A DNA stretch of 55,484 bases from Spirochaetales bacterium (lineage in GTDB: Bacteria; Spirochaetota; Spirochaetia; Treponematales; UBA12059). Below, piece by piece: positions 42,293 to 50,403 of this stretch. The stretch lies in the NCBI GenBank assembly GCA_016926955.1, contig JAFGNN010000035.1, positions 1 through 55,484 of the forward strand. Reading direction: 5' to 3'. Positions within the stretch are counted from its first letter, which is position 1. Each line of letters begins with the position of its first letter. Below the pieces are notes generated by a model. The model did not search any database, had not been told where the DNA came from, and saw only the letters and a program-made list of their open reading frames with translations. Position numbers and translations under genes: made by a program.

Positions 42293-44191
42293 CTAGACGC
42301 CGAAGCGGCGCACTCGGGAGTTTACGCGGTCTATGGCGCCGTCGTTCGACGAAACGAGCTCGATGACACGACCGAACTCGGCGCCGATGCTCTCGACGTC
42401 GGCCACTATGGTCCGCATCTCATCCCGCACGCGGGCCGAGAGCTCGTTGAGCTTGCGCATGCCCTCCACGAGCGATCTGGCCCCGTCGGTCATCTCGCGG
42501 GCGCCGTCCTTGACGGTCTCGGTGACGCCGTTGATGGTGCCGATGGCGTCGAGCACCTGCTTCGATCCCTCCGACTGCTCGCTCAGCGCGTTGCGGATCT
42601 CCTCCTGGTGGCTCGCCACGGCTTCGATACGCTTGGACACCTCGGCGAAGCCCTCGGCGGCCCCGCCCGCGGCCAGGACCGCGGCGTCGATGGAGGCCTT
42701 GACCTCCTTGAGCCGCGCGCCGACTTCCTTCGACTGCGCGCCCGACTGCTCGGCCAGCTTGCGGATCTCGCCGGCGACCACCGAGAAGCCCGCGCCGGCC
42801 TCCCCCGCGTGCGCGGCCTCGATGGCCGCGTTCATGGCCAGCAGGTTCGTGCGCGCGGCGATGGACGCGATGGCCCGGTTCGCGTCGAGCACGAGGCCCG
42901 ACATGGCCGCCACTTTCTCGATCTGGGCGTTGGCTTCCGCGATGCGCGCGGCGCCCGTCTCGGAAGCGGCCTTGAGGCCGTCGTACTGGGTGTCGACCTG
43001 CTCGACGTTGAGCGCGATCGAGCGCACGTTGGCTATCAGCTCCTCGATGCCCGCGCCCGACTGCGCCACGACCGCCGCCTGCTCGTCGACCGCCTCGTGG
43101 AGCCGCTCGATGTTGCGTCCTATCATGCCGATCGAGGCGCTCGACTCCGCGACCGAGTTTGCCTCGGCCTCAACCGTCTCGCCGATGCCCGCGACAGCCT
43201 CCGCGATCTCCGCCATGTCCCGCTGCATCACGTCGGTACGCGTGGAGAGCCCTCCGCACGACTCCGAGAGGATGTCCATGGCGGAATCGATCTCGACCAC
43301 CATGCCCCGCAGCGATTCGGTATAGCCGTTGAACGCGTCGGCCAGCGCGCCGTTCGCGTCGAAGTTGAGCACGGCCGCGCGGGCCGCGAGGTCGACGCGC
43401 TCGCTCGAGCCGAGCTCCACGATGCGCGTCCTCAAGGCCGACGCCTGGCGGCGGTCCTCCGCGCGGGAAAGCGCGATGCAGGTGACGAGCAAGGCCGCGA
43501 CGACGGCGCCCACGGCCCCGAACGATACGACCGGCATCGAGGGCCCCGCCGCGGCTGGGTTCCGCTCGATGAAGTAGCGCCCGACGTACGCGAGGTGCGT
43601 GGTCATCGTGGCCGCGGCCGCGATCGTCGCGATCATGTCGCGCGATTCGGCGAAGCGGTCGCGCTCGCCCGGTCGGATCCGCTCGATGTGCAGGGCCTTC
43701 TTGGGCTCGAGCATGATGAGGTCGACGATGAGCGCGTTGAGGGTGGCCGAGAGTACCCCCTCGCAGATCTTGAACGAGAGCGCCCACGCGAGCGGCGTGC
43801 CGCCCGGCGCCTTCCAGCCGTTCATGGCGTAGAAGGCCAGGGTGCCGACCACCCAGAAGCCGAGCGTGACCACGATCAGGGCCCAGGGTATGCCCAGGGC
43901 TGCCCGGCGCGCCCTGGCCTCGAGCTCCCCGTCCGCCGCGGCCGGGGCGGCCAGGTAGCGGATCAGGGGATTTAGCCGGAAGCGGACAGCCGCGATCATG
44001 ATCAGCTCCATGACCGCGACGAGGACGAAGATGAGGGGCTTGGCGAAGGTGAAGGCCACGCGCTGGCCGAGGCTGGCGTCGAGGGTGATGTTGTAAAGGT
44101 GGGTGAACGCCTCGCCCAGCACGAGGGTGAGCACGGGCAAAAGGACGATGGACAGGACGACCTTGCCGAAGAACTTTACGGGATGATTCAT
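42293..44191 (-). CDS. Methyl-accepting chemotaxis protein
   Basis: The 632-residue membrane receptor has about five or six hydrophobic segments in the first 270 residues ([55 protein letters not shown] and [21 protein letters not shown] among them). A long coiled-coil signalling domain follows (about 310-632), whose tip [26 protein letters not shown] with [16 protein letters not shown] is the CheA/CheW-binding hairpin. No large periplasmic ligand domain is present, so it may sense via its membrane segments. The ATG at 44191 begins the conserved stretch; the open frame further upstream is not protein-like. Confidence 0.9.
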   Translation of the reverse strand: MNHPVKFFGKVVLSIVLLPVLTLVLGEAFTHLYNITLDASLGQRVAFTFAKPLIFVLVAVMELIMIAAVRFRLNPLIRYLAAPAAADGELEARARRAALGIPWALIVVTLGFWVVGTLAFYAMNGWKAPGGTPLAWALSFKICEGVLSATLNALIVDLIMLEPKKALHIERIRPGERDRFAESRDMIATIAAAATMTTHLAYVGRYFIERNPAAAGPSMPVVSFGAVGAVVAALLVTCIALSRAEDRRQASALRTRIVELGSSERVDLAARAAVLNFDANGALADAFNGYTESLRGMVVEIDSAMDILSESCGGLSTRTDVMQRDMAEIAEAVAGIGETVEAEANSVAESSASIGMIGRNIERLHEAVDEQAAVVAQSGAGIEELIANVRSIALNVEQVDTQYDGLKAASETGAARIAEANAQIEKVAAMSGLVLDANRAIASIAARTNLLAMNAAIEAAHAGEAGAGFSVVAGEIRKLAEQSGAQSKEVGARLKEVKASIDAAVLAAGGAAEGFAEVSKRIEAVASHQEEIRNALSEQSEGSKQVLDAIGTINGVTETVKDGAREMTDGARSLVEGMRKLNELSARVRDEMRTIVADVESIGAEFGRVIELVSSNDGAIDRVNSRVRRFGV

Positions 44192-44305
44192 GGTTTGCAC
44201 GCTCCGGCCCCGGATCGGGCGCCGTCTCCGAAGTGTCGCGGAGAACGAGCGGATACGCAAGGTTTTCGCGGGTTTTGCGCGGTCGGAGCTTCCGCGGGCA
44301 GAGGC

Positions 44306-44929
44306 CTACGCCATCGAGTCCAGGATTTCCTGCATCCGGAGGAACCAGCGCCCCACCCGCTCGCCGTCCATCAGCGCATGGTTTACCTGCACGGAGAAGG
44401 GCAGCTCGATGCGGCCGCCGCGCTCGCGGAAGCGGCCCGAAGCCAGGCGCGGCACCGAGTCGGCCGGGATCTCGACGGGGTGGCTGATCGAGTTGAAGGA
44501 CACCCAGGGGAGCGTGGTCAGGTAGAGAAGGTCGTCGCGGCCTCCGTCGTCGAGCGTGGGGCCGTCGCGCCGGAGCTCGGCCAGCCTGGCTTCGGCCGCG
44601 TCGAGGAAGGCGTCGCGGTCGTCGACGTAGGGCACCATGCAGTATGAGTAGACGTCGCCTTCGAGCAGCACCGTGAACGACGGATGCGCGGTTTCGTGCT
44701 CGACGACCTCGCGGCCGCGCAGGCGATAGCGGAATTCGGGAATTTCGTTGCAGCAACGGGTAGCGGCCCAGACGGTCGCGTGCCAGAACGAGCGTCCCTC
44801 GCGACGGGACCAGGCGCGGAGGGCCGTCGCGTCGAGGTCGGCGCAGACGTTGAAGTGCGGATAGGCCATCGCGAGGAAATGCTCGAATTGCTGCCGGCGC
44901 TTCCAGGCGCCCGTGTCGATGATTCGCAT
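44306..44929 (-). CDS. CAT-like acetyltransferase (chloramphenicol acetyltransferase type A family)
   Basis: The 207-residue protein has the CAT fold and the family catalytic motif near the C-terminus, QVNHALMDGERV. Here the catalytic histidine of the HHxxxDG pattern is retained while the first H is N. The middle SFNSISHP and the start QQFEHFLAMAYPHFNVCADLD also fit. Such proteins acetylate small hydroxyl compounds as trimers. Many environmental homologues are not drug resistance enzymes, so resistance should not be assumed. It is transcribed leftward upstream of the MCP gene. No regulatory site is clear. Confidence 0.8.
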   Translation of the reverse strand: MRIIDTGAWKRRQQFEHFLAMAYPHFNVCADLDATALRAWSRREGRSFWHATVWAATRCCNEIPEFRYRLRGREVVEHETAHPSFTVLLEGDVYSYCMVPYVDDRDAFLDAAEARLAELRRDGPTLDDGGRDDLLYLTTLPWVSFNSISHPVEIPADSVPRLASGRFRERGGRIELPFSVQVNHALMDGERVGRWFLRMQEILDSMA

Positions 44930-45038
44930 GGGCTCGATGCTCGCACGGTCGGCGGAGGGGGGTCAATGGAAGCGGTCGCGCGGCTCGGAGCCCGTTCCTC
45001 CGGCAGCCGCCCTCGGGGCTCCGGACCCCGACGCAAGC

Positions 45039-45407
45039 CTACTTCGAGGCCGCGGGATCCGGCTCGACGGGGTCTGCGGTCCCGCTCCCGGTGCCTTCGG
45101 CGCCGCCGCTTCCGCGCGTCGCGTCCGCTTCGCCCGAGCGCTTCACGGCGCGCCCGCGTTTCGATTCCAGCCGCCTGAGCTTGCCCTTGGTCAGGAAATG
45201 CCTGAACCGGCCTCCGATGACCGCGGGCAGCATGACGAGCATGCCGAGCACGAGTCCGGCCGACATCGAGACCACAAGGAACAGCGACAGCGATCCGCCA
45301 GTCGAGAGGGCGAAGAAGCGGACGGTGACCTGCTCCGTGTTCTGACTGGCGAAAATGGCCACCAGGATGGCGATGGCGACCAGCGATACGAGATATACGT
45401 ACTTCAT
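45039..45407 (-). CDS. LapA-domain (DUF1049-like) small membrane protein
   Basis: The 122-residue protein has two transmembrane helices (about 3-20 VYLVSLVAIAILVAIFASQN and 40-65 LSLFLVVSMSAGLVLGMLVML) joined by a short NTEQVTVRFF loop. A basic cytoplasmic stretch then leads to a low-complexity Gly/Ala/acidic tail. This fits LapA/LapB-type inner membrane assembly proteins, here as a stand-alone version. Function is not known in this lineage. GGAGG lies before the ATG. It diverges from the parvulin gene across a 169-bp gap. Confidence 0.72.
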   Translation of the reverse strand: MKYVYLVSLVAIAILVAIFASQNTEQVTVRFFALSTGGSLSLFLVVSMSAGLVLGMLVMLPAVIGGRFRHFLTKGKLRRLESKRGRAVKRSGEADATRGSGGAEGTGSGTADPVEPDPAASK

Positions 45408-45525
45408 GCCGATTCCTCCGGGTGTCGGGGCGAGGACTGTCCCACTCTACACCATGCGCCGTTCCGGGCGCTACGCCGGCCGGGGCCGAAAACCCGGGCG
45501 CAGGGCCGACCGGCAGGGCCGGCCG

Positions 45526-45555
45526 TTCCCTCGACGGCACCGCTCCGGCTATAAT
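45526..45555 (+). promoter_or_regulatory. Promoter of the parvulin gene
   Basis: A perfect TATAAT (45550-45555) lies 18 nt after TTCCCT (45526-45531). The start would be near 45562, about 15 nt before the ATG, and GGAGGA sits in that leader. Confidence 0.6.
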
Positions 45556-45576
45556 CGATCCCGGAGGATTTCAGCG

Positions 45577-45852
45577 ATGGAATGGAAAGCAAGCCATATC
45601 CTGGTGAAGGATCGTTCCCTGGCCAACGACCTGCGGAGGCGCATCCAGCAGGGCGCCGCGTTCGAGTCGCTCGCGCGCGAATTCTCGACCTGCCCCTCGA
45701 AGTCGAAGGGCGGCGATCTCGGCTGGTTCGGCGAAGGCCAGATGGTCCAGCCCTTCGAGTACGCCTGCCGGAACCTGTCCGTCGGCTCGCTCTCCGATGT
45801 CGTATCGACCCAGTTCGGCTACCACGTCATCAAGCTGACGGGAAAGCGCTGA
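45577..45852 (+). CDS. Parvulin-type peptidyl-prolyl isomerase (single domain)
   Basis: The 91-residue protein is one stand-alone rotamase domain. It begins with KASHILVKDRS, has the FESLAREFSTCPSKSKGGDLGWFGEGQMV core, and ends with VVSTQFGYHVIKLTGKR. These are the parvulin signatures, like PpiC. It isomerises peptide bonds before proline. There is no signal peptide, so it is cytoplasmic, unlike SurA or PrsA. GGAGGA precedes the ATG and a good promoter is present. No operon is visible. Confidence 0.93.
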   Translation: MEWKASHILVKDRSLANDLRRRIQQGAAFESLAREFSTCPSKSKGGDLGWFGEGQMVQPFEYACRNLSVGSLSDVVSTQFGYHVIKLTGKR

Positions 45853-45931
45853 GCGGGTGCCGCGGACGCCCGCCGGCTTTCCTCGCGCGGGCCATGCGAT
45901 TGCCCGGCCCGCGCGCAATACCGGGAGCACG

Positions 45932-46284
45932 ATGAGCGCCGCGGGATCGAGGCCCGGACGGAGGCACAGCCTGCTCGGCCAACTGCGCGCGTGGACCTTC
46001 GCGGGCGTGGCGGCGCCGCTGCTGGCCGCCACGCTCGGCGTCACCCTGGTCCTGCGCTACACGGCCGAACAGACCACGTTCGTCCGGATCCGCGACCGGT
46101 TGGAGGGGACCCGGGCTTGATCTACGAGCTCCATCAGCGGACCCTCTCGGGCGAGCTGGGCGAGGCGGTGGCGCTCGCGCCGTGCCGGGGCATCGCGAGC
46201 GAGCACGGCGGCTCCATAGGCTTCGAGTCGAGCCCCGGACGCACGGTTTTCAGGGTCGAACCCGAGGCGGCGCGGGAACCTTGA
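45932..46284 (+). pseudogene. Remnant of a sensor histidine kinase
   Basis: Frame 1 (45932-46120) gives a 62-residue fragment with a basic start and a transmembrane segment (VAAPLLAATLGVTLVLRYTAEQT), ending at a stop after RIRDRLEGTRA. Another frame (to 46284) gives LIYELHQRTLSGELGEAVAL followed by CRGIASEHGGSIGFESSPGRT and VFRVEP. That second part is the C-terminal end of a HATPase_c kinase domain. The sensor, dimerisation and most of the ATPase domain are missing, so a large internal deletion with a frameshift is likely. The fragment overlaps the end of the convergent amidase gene. GGGAG precedes the start, showing it was once expressed. Confidence 0.7.
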
Positions 46285-47413
46285 TCGAAGCGCCGTCGAC
46301 CGAGGCGGCGGCGCGCTCGTTCATCCTGATGACGAAGGTCCAGTCAGGCGCCGGCCCCGGAGCGCCGGCCAGTTCCGAGGCCGGAAGCCAGGCGCTCATC
46401 CGGGCTTCGGGAAACCACGCCTCGTACCAGACGCCGCGTCTGGACAGCACGGTCACGGGCTGTCCCGGCACAAGTTCGTCGAGGATCGCCGAAACCCGGT
46501 CCGGCGAGGAGCGCAGGCGGGCGCCCGAAGGCCCCGCCACGAGCCGCGGCGGATTCGTCGGCACGTAGGCCGAGCGTATCCCGCGATCATACGTTTCCAG
46601 ATACGCGTCGATGCCCTTCTCGAGGATCCCGGCATAGAAATCCGGTCTGTCTCGGAGGCGCTCCCGGTCCGCGGCGTTCCCCAGGAAACCCAGTTCGACG
46701 AGCACCGCCGGCGTATACGGGGAGAGGGCATGCTCGTACCGGCGCCACGAGAAGCCGAAATACCCCCGCATGTTGTCCGTGACCCCGAAGGCGTCGTGCG
46801 GCAGGCCCGAGGAGGCGAAAGCCCCGGTCAGGGCTCCGGCCAGCGCCACGGACCAGGGGCTCGCCCGCCAGGGCGGCGCTAGCTTCCAGCCCGAGCGCAG
46901 GGGCAGGTCGCTCCGGTCGGCGTGGACCGAGATGAAGAGGTCCGCCCGATATCCCGGGGGCACGGTCGCCGGGACGATGTCGACCGCGTATCCGCGCTTC
47001 TCCAGCCTCGCTGCGAGCGCGCGGACGACCGCGAGGTTGAGATCGAGCTCGCGGAGCCGACCCCACGCGGCGCCGGTGCTGGTCCTGAGCCGGGCGAGTT
47101 CGTCCGGCAATTCCTCGATCTTCCAGTGGCCGGGTTGCAGGCCGATCCTGATGGGCCCCTCGAGCGGCTCGAAGGCTGGCGTGAAGCCGGCCCAGGCGGG
47201 ACTGGCGTCCACGGGGCCGAGCGACGGAAGGCCTGCCTCGCCGTTCCGGCGGGCGGCCGGGAAGGCCACAAGGAGGATCGCCGCCGCTGCGAGCGCCGAT
47301 GCCGCGACGACCAGCGCCGACCGGGGCACTCGAGCGGAAAAGGCTGCCGGTCTCCGGGCGGGCGGCGGCGGCCGGTCAGCTCCGGCGCGCCGGCATCGTT
47401 TCTCCTTGGCCAT
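46250..47413 (-). CDS. N-acetylmuramoyl-L-alanine amidase (Amidase_3) with SH3-like tail
   Basis: The 387-residue protein has a basic N-terminus, one transmembrane segment (about 35-55, SALVVAASALAAAAILLVAF), and an Amidase_3 domain. Its zinc ligands and catalytic residues lie in IGLQPGHWKIEELP (H), the RELDLNLAV helix (E), LFISVHAD (H) and AVLVELGFLGN (E). A C-terminal SH3-like domain follows (about 310-370, SGARLRSSPDRV and WYEAWF). It cuts between N-acetylmuramic acid and L-alanine in peptidoglycan from the periplasmic side. The ATG at 47413 lacks a ribosome site, but TACTAT (47420-47425, minus) lies 6 nt before it. Confidence 0.86.
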   Translation of the reverse strand: MAKEKRCRRAGADRPPPPARRPAAFSARVPRSALVVAASALAAAAILLVAFPAARRNGEAGLPSLGPVDASPAWAGFTPAFEPLEGPIRIGLQPGHWKIEELPDELARLRTSTGAAWGRLRELDLNLAVVRALAARLEKRGYAVDIVPATVPPGYRADLFISVHADRSDLPLRSGWKLAPPWRASPWSVALAGALTGAFASSGLPHDAFGVTDNMRGYFGFSWRRYEHALSPYTPAVLVELGFLGNAADRERLRDRPDFYAGILEKGIDAYLETYDRGIRSAYVPTNPPRLVAGPSGARLRSSPDRVSAILDELVPGQPVTVLSRRGVWYEAWFPEARMSAWLPASELAGAPGPAPDWTFVIRMNERAAASVDGASIKVPAPPRVRP

Positions 47414-47419
47414 GATCCG

Positions 47420-47425
47420 ATAGTA
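47420..47425 (-). promoter_or_regulatory. -10 box of the amidase gene
   Basis: TACTAT (minus strand) lies 6 nt before the ATG at 47413, with TGGACG 18 nt upstream as a -35. No ribosome site is present. Transcription would start on the A of the ATG. Confidence 0.45.
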
Positions 47426-47571
47426 CCACCCTCGGGCTCTCAACGTCCAATTCCGCCTCCCGCGTCGGGGAATGTGGCCCGTTCCCTGCCCGGTCGGGGA
47501 ACGGCGCCGGCCCTGACCCTTATCCCGGGCCCTCATTCCGATTTTCCCGACAAGCGCGAGCCGCTTTGCTC

Positions 47572-47577
47572 TATACT
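47572..47577 (+). promoter_or_regulatory. -10 box of the AddB-like gene
   Basis: TATACT lies 9 nt before the ATG at 47587. No Shine-Dalgarno is seen and the -35 region is weak. Transcription would start 2-3 nt before the ATG. Confidence 0.45.
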
Positions 47578-47586
47578 TCCGCTACC

Positions 47587-50403
47587 ATGACCGATTTCGA
47601 CTGGATCGACGAAGCCGTGGCGGCGCGCATCGGTGACGGCTCGACCCGCTTCGTGTACCCGAGCGCCGTGGTGGCGGAAAACCGCGCGGCCCGGGCACTT
47701 TCGCGATCCGGCTTCCGCGCCGTGCGCGCCGACCGCTTCCTGGGCTGGGACGAGTTCCGCGACTCCCTCACCGCGGGCCAGGACCGGCGGAGGCTCGCCG
47801 ACGCCCGGATCCGGGAGATATTCGCGGCGGGCCTCATGCGGAAGAACGCCGAGGCACCCTTCCTCTCCACGCTGGTTTCGCCCGATCGCGCGGCCGAATC
47901 GTCCATGGCGCTCGCTCCCTGGGTCGCTTCGCGCCTGCCCGAACTGGCGCCCCTGGCCCCGTCGCGCGGATTCAAGGCCCGGGACGCGCGCGGCGCCCTC
48001 GCCGACTGGGCGGCGATAGCCGCCGCCTACGAGGCGTTCCTGGAGGAGCGGACCCTGCGCGACGGCGCCTGGGCACCCTCGCAAGCCCTCGCGCGGCCCG
48101 GAAAGGCCGCGGTCTTCCTGTCCGCTCTGGTGGAGGATTTCGCCCCCTGGCGCGCCGCCCTCCAAGCTGCCGGCGTCGAGATCCTCGATCCGCCGTCCGA
48201 GGCGTGCCTCGCCCAACTGCCCTTCGTGAAACGGGCTTCCGCCCTCGCGGAGATCCGCGGGACGCTCCGCGCCCTCACGGTCGACCTCGATGCCGGGATT
48301 CCCGCCGGCGAGCTCGCGATCAGCGCGGCGGATCTCGAGTTTTCGCGCCCGTGGCTCGAACGCGAAGCCGAGCTTCTGGGCATACCCCTCGACGTGAGGG
48401 CCGGCAAGCCGCTCGCCGCCCTGCCCGGCGGACGCTTCTTCCCGGAACTCGGTCGGGCCTCCTCCTCCCGCTGGTCCGGACCGGCCGTGGCCTCGCTCCT
48501 TTCCGACGAGGCGCTGCCCTGGAAAAATCCCGGCATCGTGCGCGCCATCCTGAGGCGCGGCATCGAGCGCCACGCGGTCGCGCCCTGGACCGAGGACGGC
48601 CGCGAGCGGGATCCCTGGGAGGAAGCCCTGCGCGGCTCGCCCGAAGCGGCCGAAGGCTGGCGCCGCATCCGGGAATCGGCGCGCCGCATCGCAAACGCGA
48701 AGGACTACGCGGCCCTGTCGGAAACCTGGATGACGTTCCGCAACACCTACCTCTCGGACGAAGGCTGGGATCCCGTCGCGGACGCCGTGGTCGCCCGTTG
48801 CGTCGCCGAGCTCCGCGAGCTCGACGCGGCGGCTGCCCTCTCGGGCGGTCCCGGCCCGGAGCCTTTCCGGCTCTTCCTGCGCAGGCTCGAAGGCACCGTC
48901 TATGTCAGCGCGGCAACGGGAGCCGGCGTGCGGGTCTTTCCGTGGCGGCTCGCCGCCGGCGCCCGCTTCCGGCGCCACTACCTGCTCGGCGCCTCGCTCG
49001 ACTCCGCCGAAGTCGTCTACGCCCGGCTCGGTTTCCTGCGCGACGACCTCCGCGCGGAGCTCGGCGCGGAGGACTCCGACGCGAGCGCGGACTTCCTCGC
49101 CGCCTATGCCGCGAGCGCGGACCGGGCGTTCTTCTCCTGCCCGCCCCGAGGCGCCCGCGGCGACCAAGCCCCCCATGGGGCCCTGCTTCGCCGCGCAGTC
49201 CGGGCCGCCGAGCCCGAGGGCCCGGACGCCCCGGACTGCCGTCGCGAGGAGGAAGCCTGGCTGTCGGACGGACGGGCTCGGCCCGCGGCCCTGTCAGACC
49301 CGCTCGCGGAAGGATGCATGGCGGCCGCGCGGACCGGGCTCGCCGGTCGCGCCAAGGTCCTTCCGGGCGCGCTCGGCCCCGAGGCCGCGGCCAAGGCGAT
49401 CGAGCGCCGGATGGAGGCGGACGCCGAAGGCGGCCTACCCTGGCTCCGCCTCGATCCTTCGACCATGGACCAATACGCGGCCTGCGGATTCGCGGCGCTC
49501 GCGGCTCGCCTGCTCGCGGTCGAGCGCGAACCAACGGGCATCGATTTCGCCGACGACCGTTTCCTCGGCGAGGTCTACCACGCGGCGCTCGAAGCCTTCT
49601 GGAAACGGGTGAAGGCGGAACATGGCGCCTTCCGGCCTGAGAAGCGCGCGGAGTACCGGGCCTGGGTTCCCGAAGCCGTCGCGCAGGGCTTCCTTCGCTC
49701 CGCCGAGCGCTTCGGTCCTTTCGCGCTCGCGGTCCTCGAAGCCCTGGCCGCGCGCATCGAGTGGTACGTCGCCGCTTTGCTCGACGCCGAACTCGAAGCC
49801 GGCTCGGGGTACTTCGCCAACCTCGAAGTGCTGGACGTCGAGGAGGAGCGGACCCTGCGGCTCGACACGGAACGCGTGAAGCTCTCGGGAAGGCTCGACC
49901 GGGTCCAGCTCAAGGACGGCAAGGCAGTCATCGTCGACTACAAGAAATCCGGCATTCCGACCAAGTCCGCGGTCCGCGGAGAGGAAGGGCCGGACGGATC
50001 GCGTCGGCTCGGCGAAGCCCAGATGCCGGCCTACCAGGCCTTGGTCGAAGCGGGGGGGCTCGGGCTCGCAAGCGCGTGGTACGCCAGTGTCGAGGGAAAT
50101 TCCGACACCAAGGCCGGCTCTTTCCGCTGCGCCCTCGGCGACGGTCCCGACGCCGACCTGCCCGAGGCGGCTCTCGATTCCGTGCGAAAGGCTTTCGCGG
50201 CCGCGCTTTCCGCCACCGCCCGGGGGCTCCGGGCCGGCCTCTACCTCGTGCCCGATCCGGCCGAGCAGGAGAAGACCTGCAAGCAATGCCGGACGCGCGC
50301 GGTCTGCCGCGAGCGCTACGCGGCCCGCGTCGGCGACGACGCCCGAGCGCGTCGTCCGCGGCCGGGCCCGGTTCTCGATGAAAGCGAAGGAGCGGCTTCA
50401 TGA
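47587..50403 (+). CDS. AddB-like PD-(D/E)xK exonuclease with Fe-S cluster cysteines
   Basis: The 938-residue protein ends in a RecB-type nuclease domain: the RLDRV motif near 768, then VIVDYKKSGIP with the catalytic D/K near 782-785. The iron-sulphur cysteines are one in QYAACGF (near 632) and three near the end in CKQCRTRAVC (about 896-905). This is the AddB and Cas4 arrangement. The N-terminal UvrD-like part has no recognisable Walker A (it starts FVYPSAVVAENRAARAL), so the protein may be ATPase-dead. It probably processes double-strand break ends with the helicase encoded next. Its stop overlaps that ATG (ATGA). Confidence 0.78.
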   Translation: MTDFDWIDEAVAARIGDGSTRFVYPSAVVAENRAARALSRSGFRAVRADRFLGWDEFRDSLTAGQDRRRLADARIREIFAAGLMRKNAEAPFLSTLVSPDRAAESSMALAPWVASRLPELAPLAPSRGFKARDARGALADWAAIAAAYEAFLEERTLRDGAWAPSQALARPGKAAVFLSALVEDFAPWRAALQAAGVEILDPPSEACLAQLPFVKRASALAEIRGTLRALTVDLDAGIPAGELAISAADLEFSRPWLEREAELLGIPLDVRAGKPLAALPGGRFFPELGRASSSRWSGPAVASLLSDEALPWKNPGIVRAILRRGIERHAVAPWTEDGRERDPWEEALRGSPEAAEGWRRIRESARRIANAKDYAALSETWMTFRNTYLSDEGWDPVADAVVARCVAELRELDAAAALSGGPGPEPFRLFLRRLEGTVYVSAATGAGVRVFPWRLAAGARFRRHYLLGASLDSAEVVYARLGFLRDDLRAELGAEDSDASADFLAAYAASADRAFFSCPPRGARGDQAPHGALLRRAVRAAEPEGPDAPDCRREEEAWLSDGRARPAALSDPLAEGCMAAARTGLAGRAKVLPGALGPEAAAKAIERRMEADAEGGLPWLRLDPSTMDQYAACGFAALAARLLAVEREPTGIDFADDRFLGEVYHAALEAFWKRVKAEHGAFRPEKRAEYRAWVPEAVAQGFLRSAERFGPFALAVLEALAARIEWYVAALLDAELEAGSGYFANLEVLDVEEERTLRLDTERVKLSGRLDRVQLKDGKAVIVDYKKSGIPTKSAVRGEEGPDGSRRLGEAQMPAYQALVEAGGLGLASAWYASVEGNSDTKAGSFRCALGDGPDADLPEAALDSVRKAFAAALSATARGLRAGLYLVPDPAEQEKTCKQCRTRAVCRERYAARVGDDARARRPRPGPVLDESEGAAS

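Noticed and set aside
44306-44929. Chloramphenicol resistance gene
   Set aside because: Only the family fold is supported. The HH pair is NH and no resistance context (mobile element, other resistance genes) is present.
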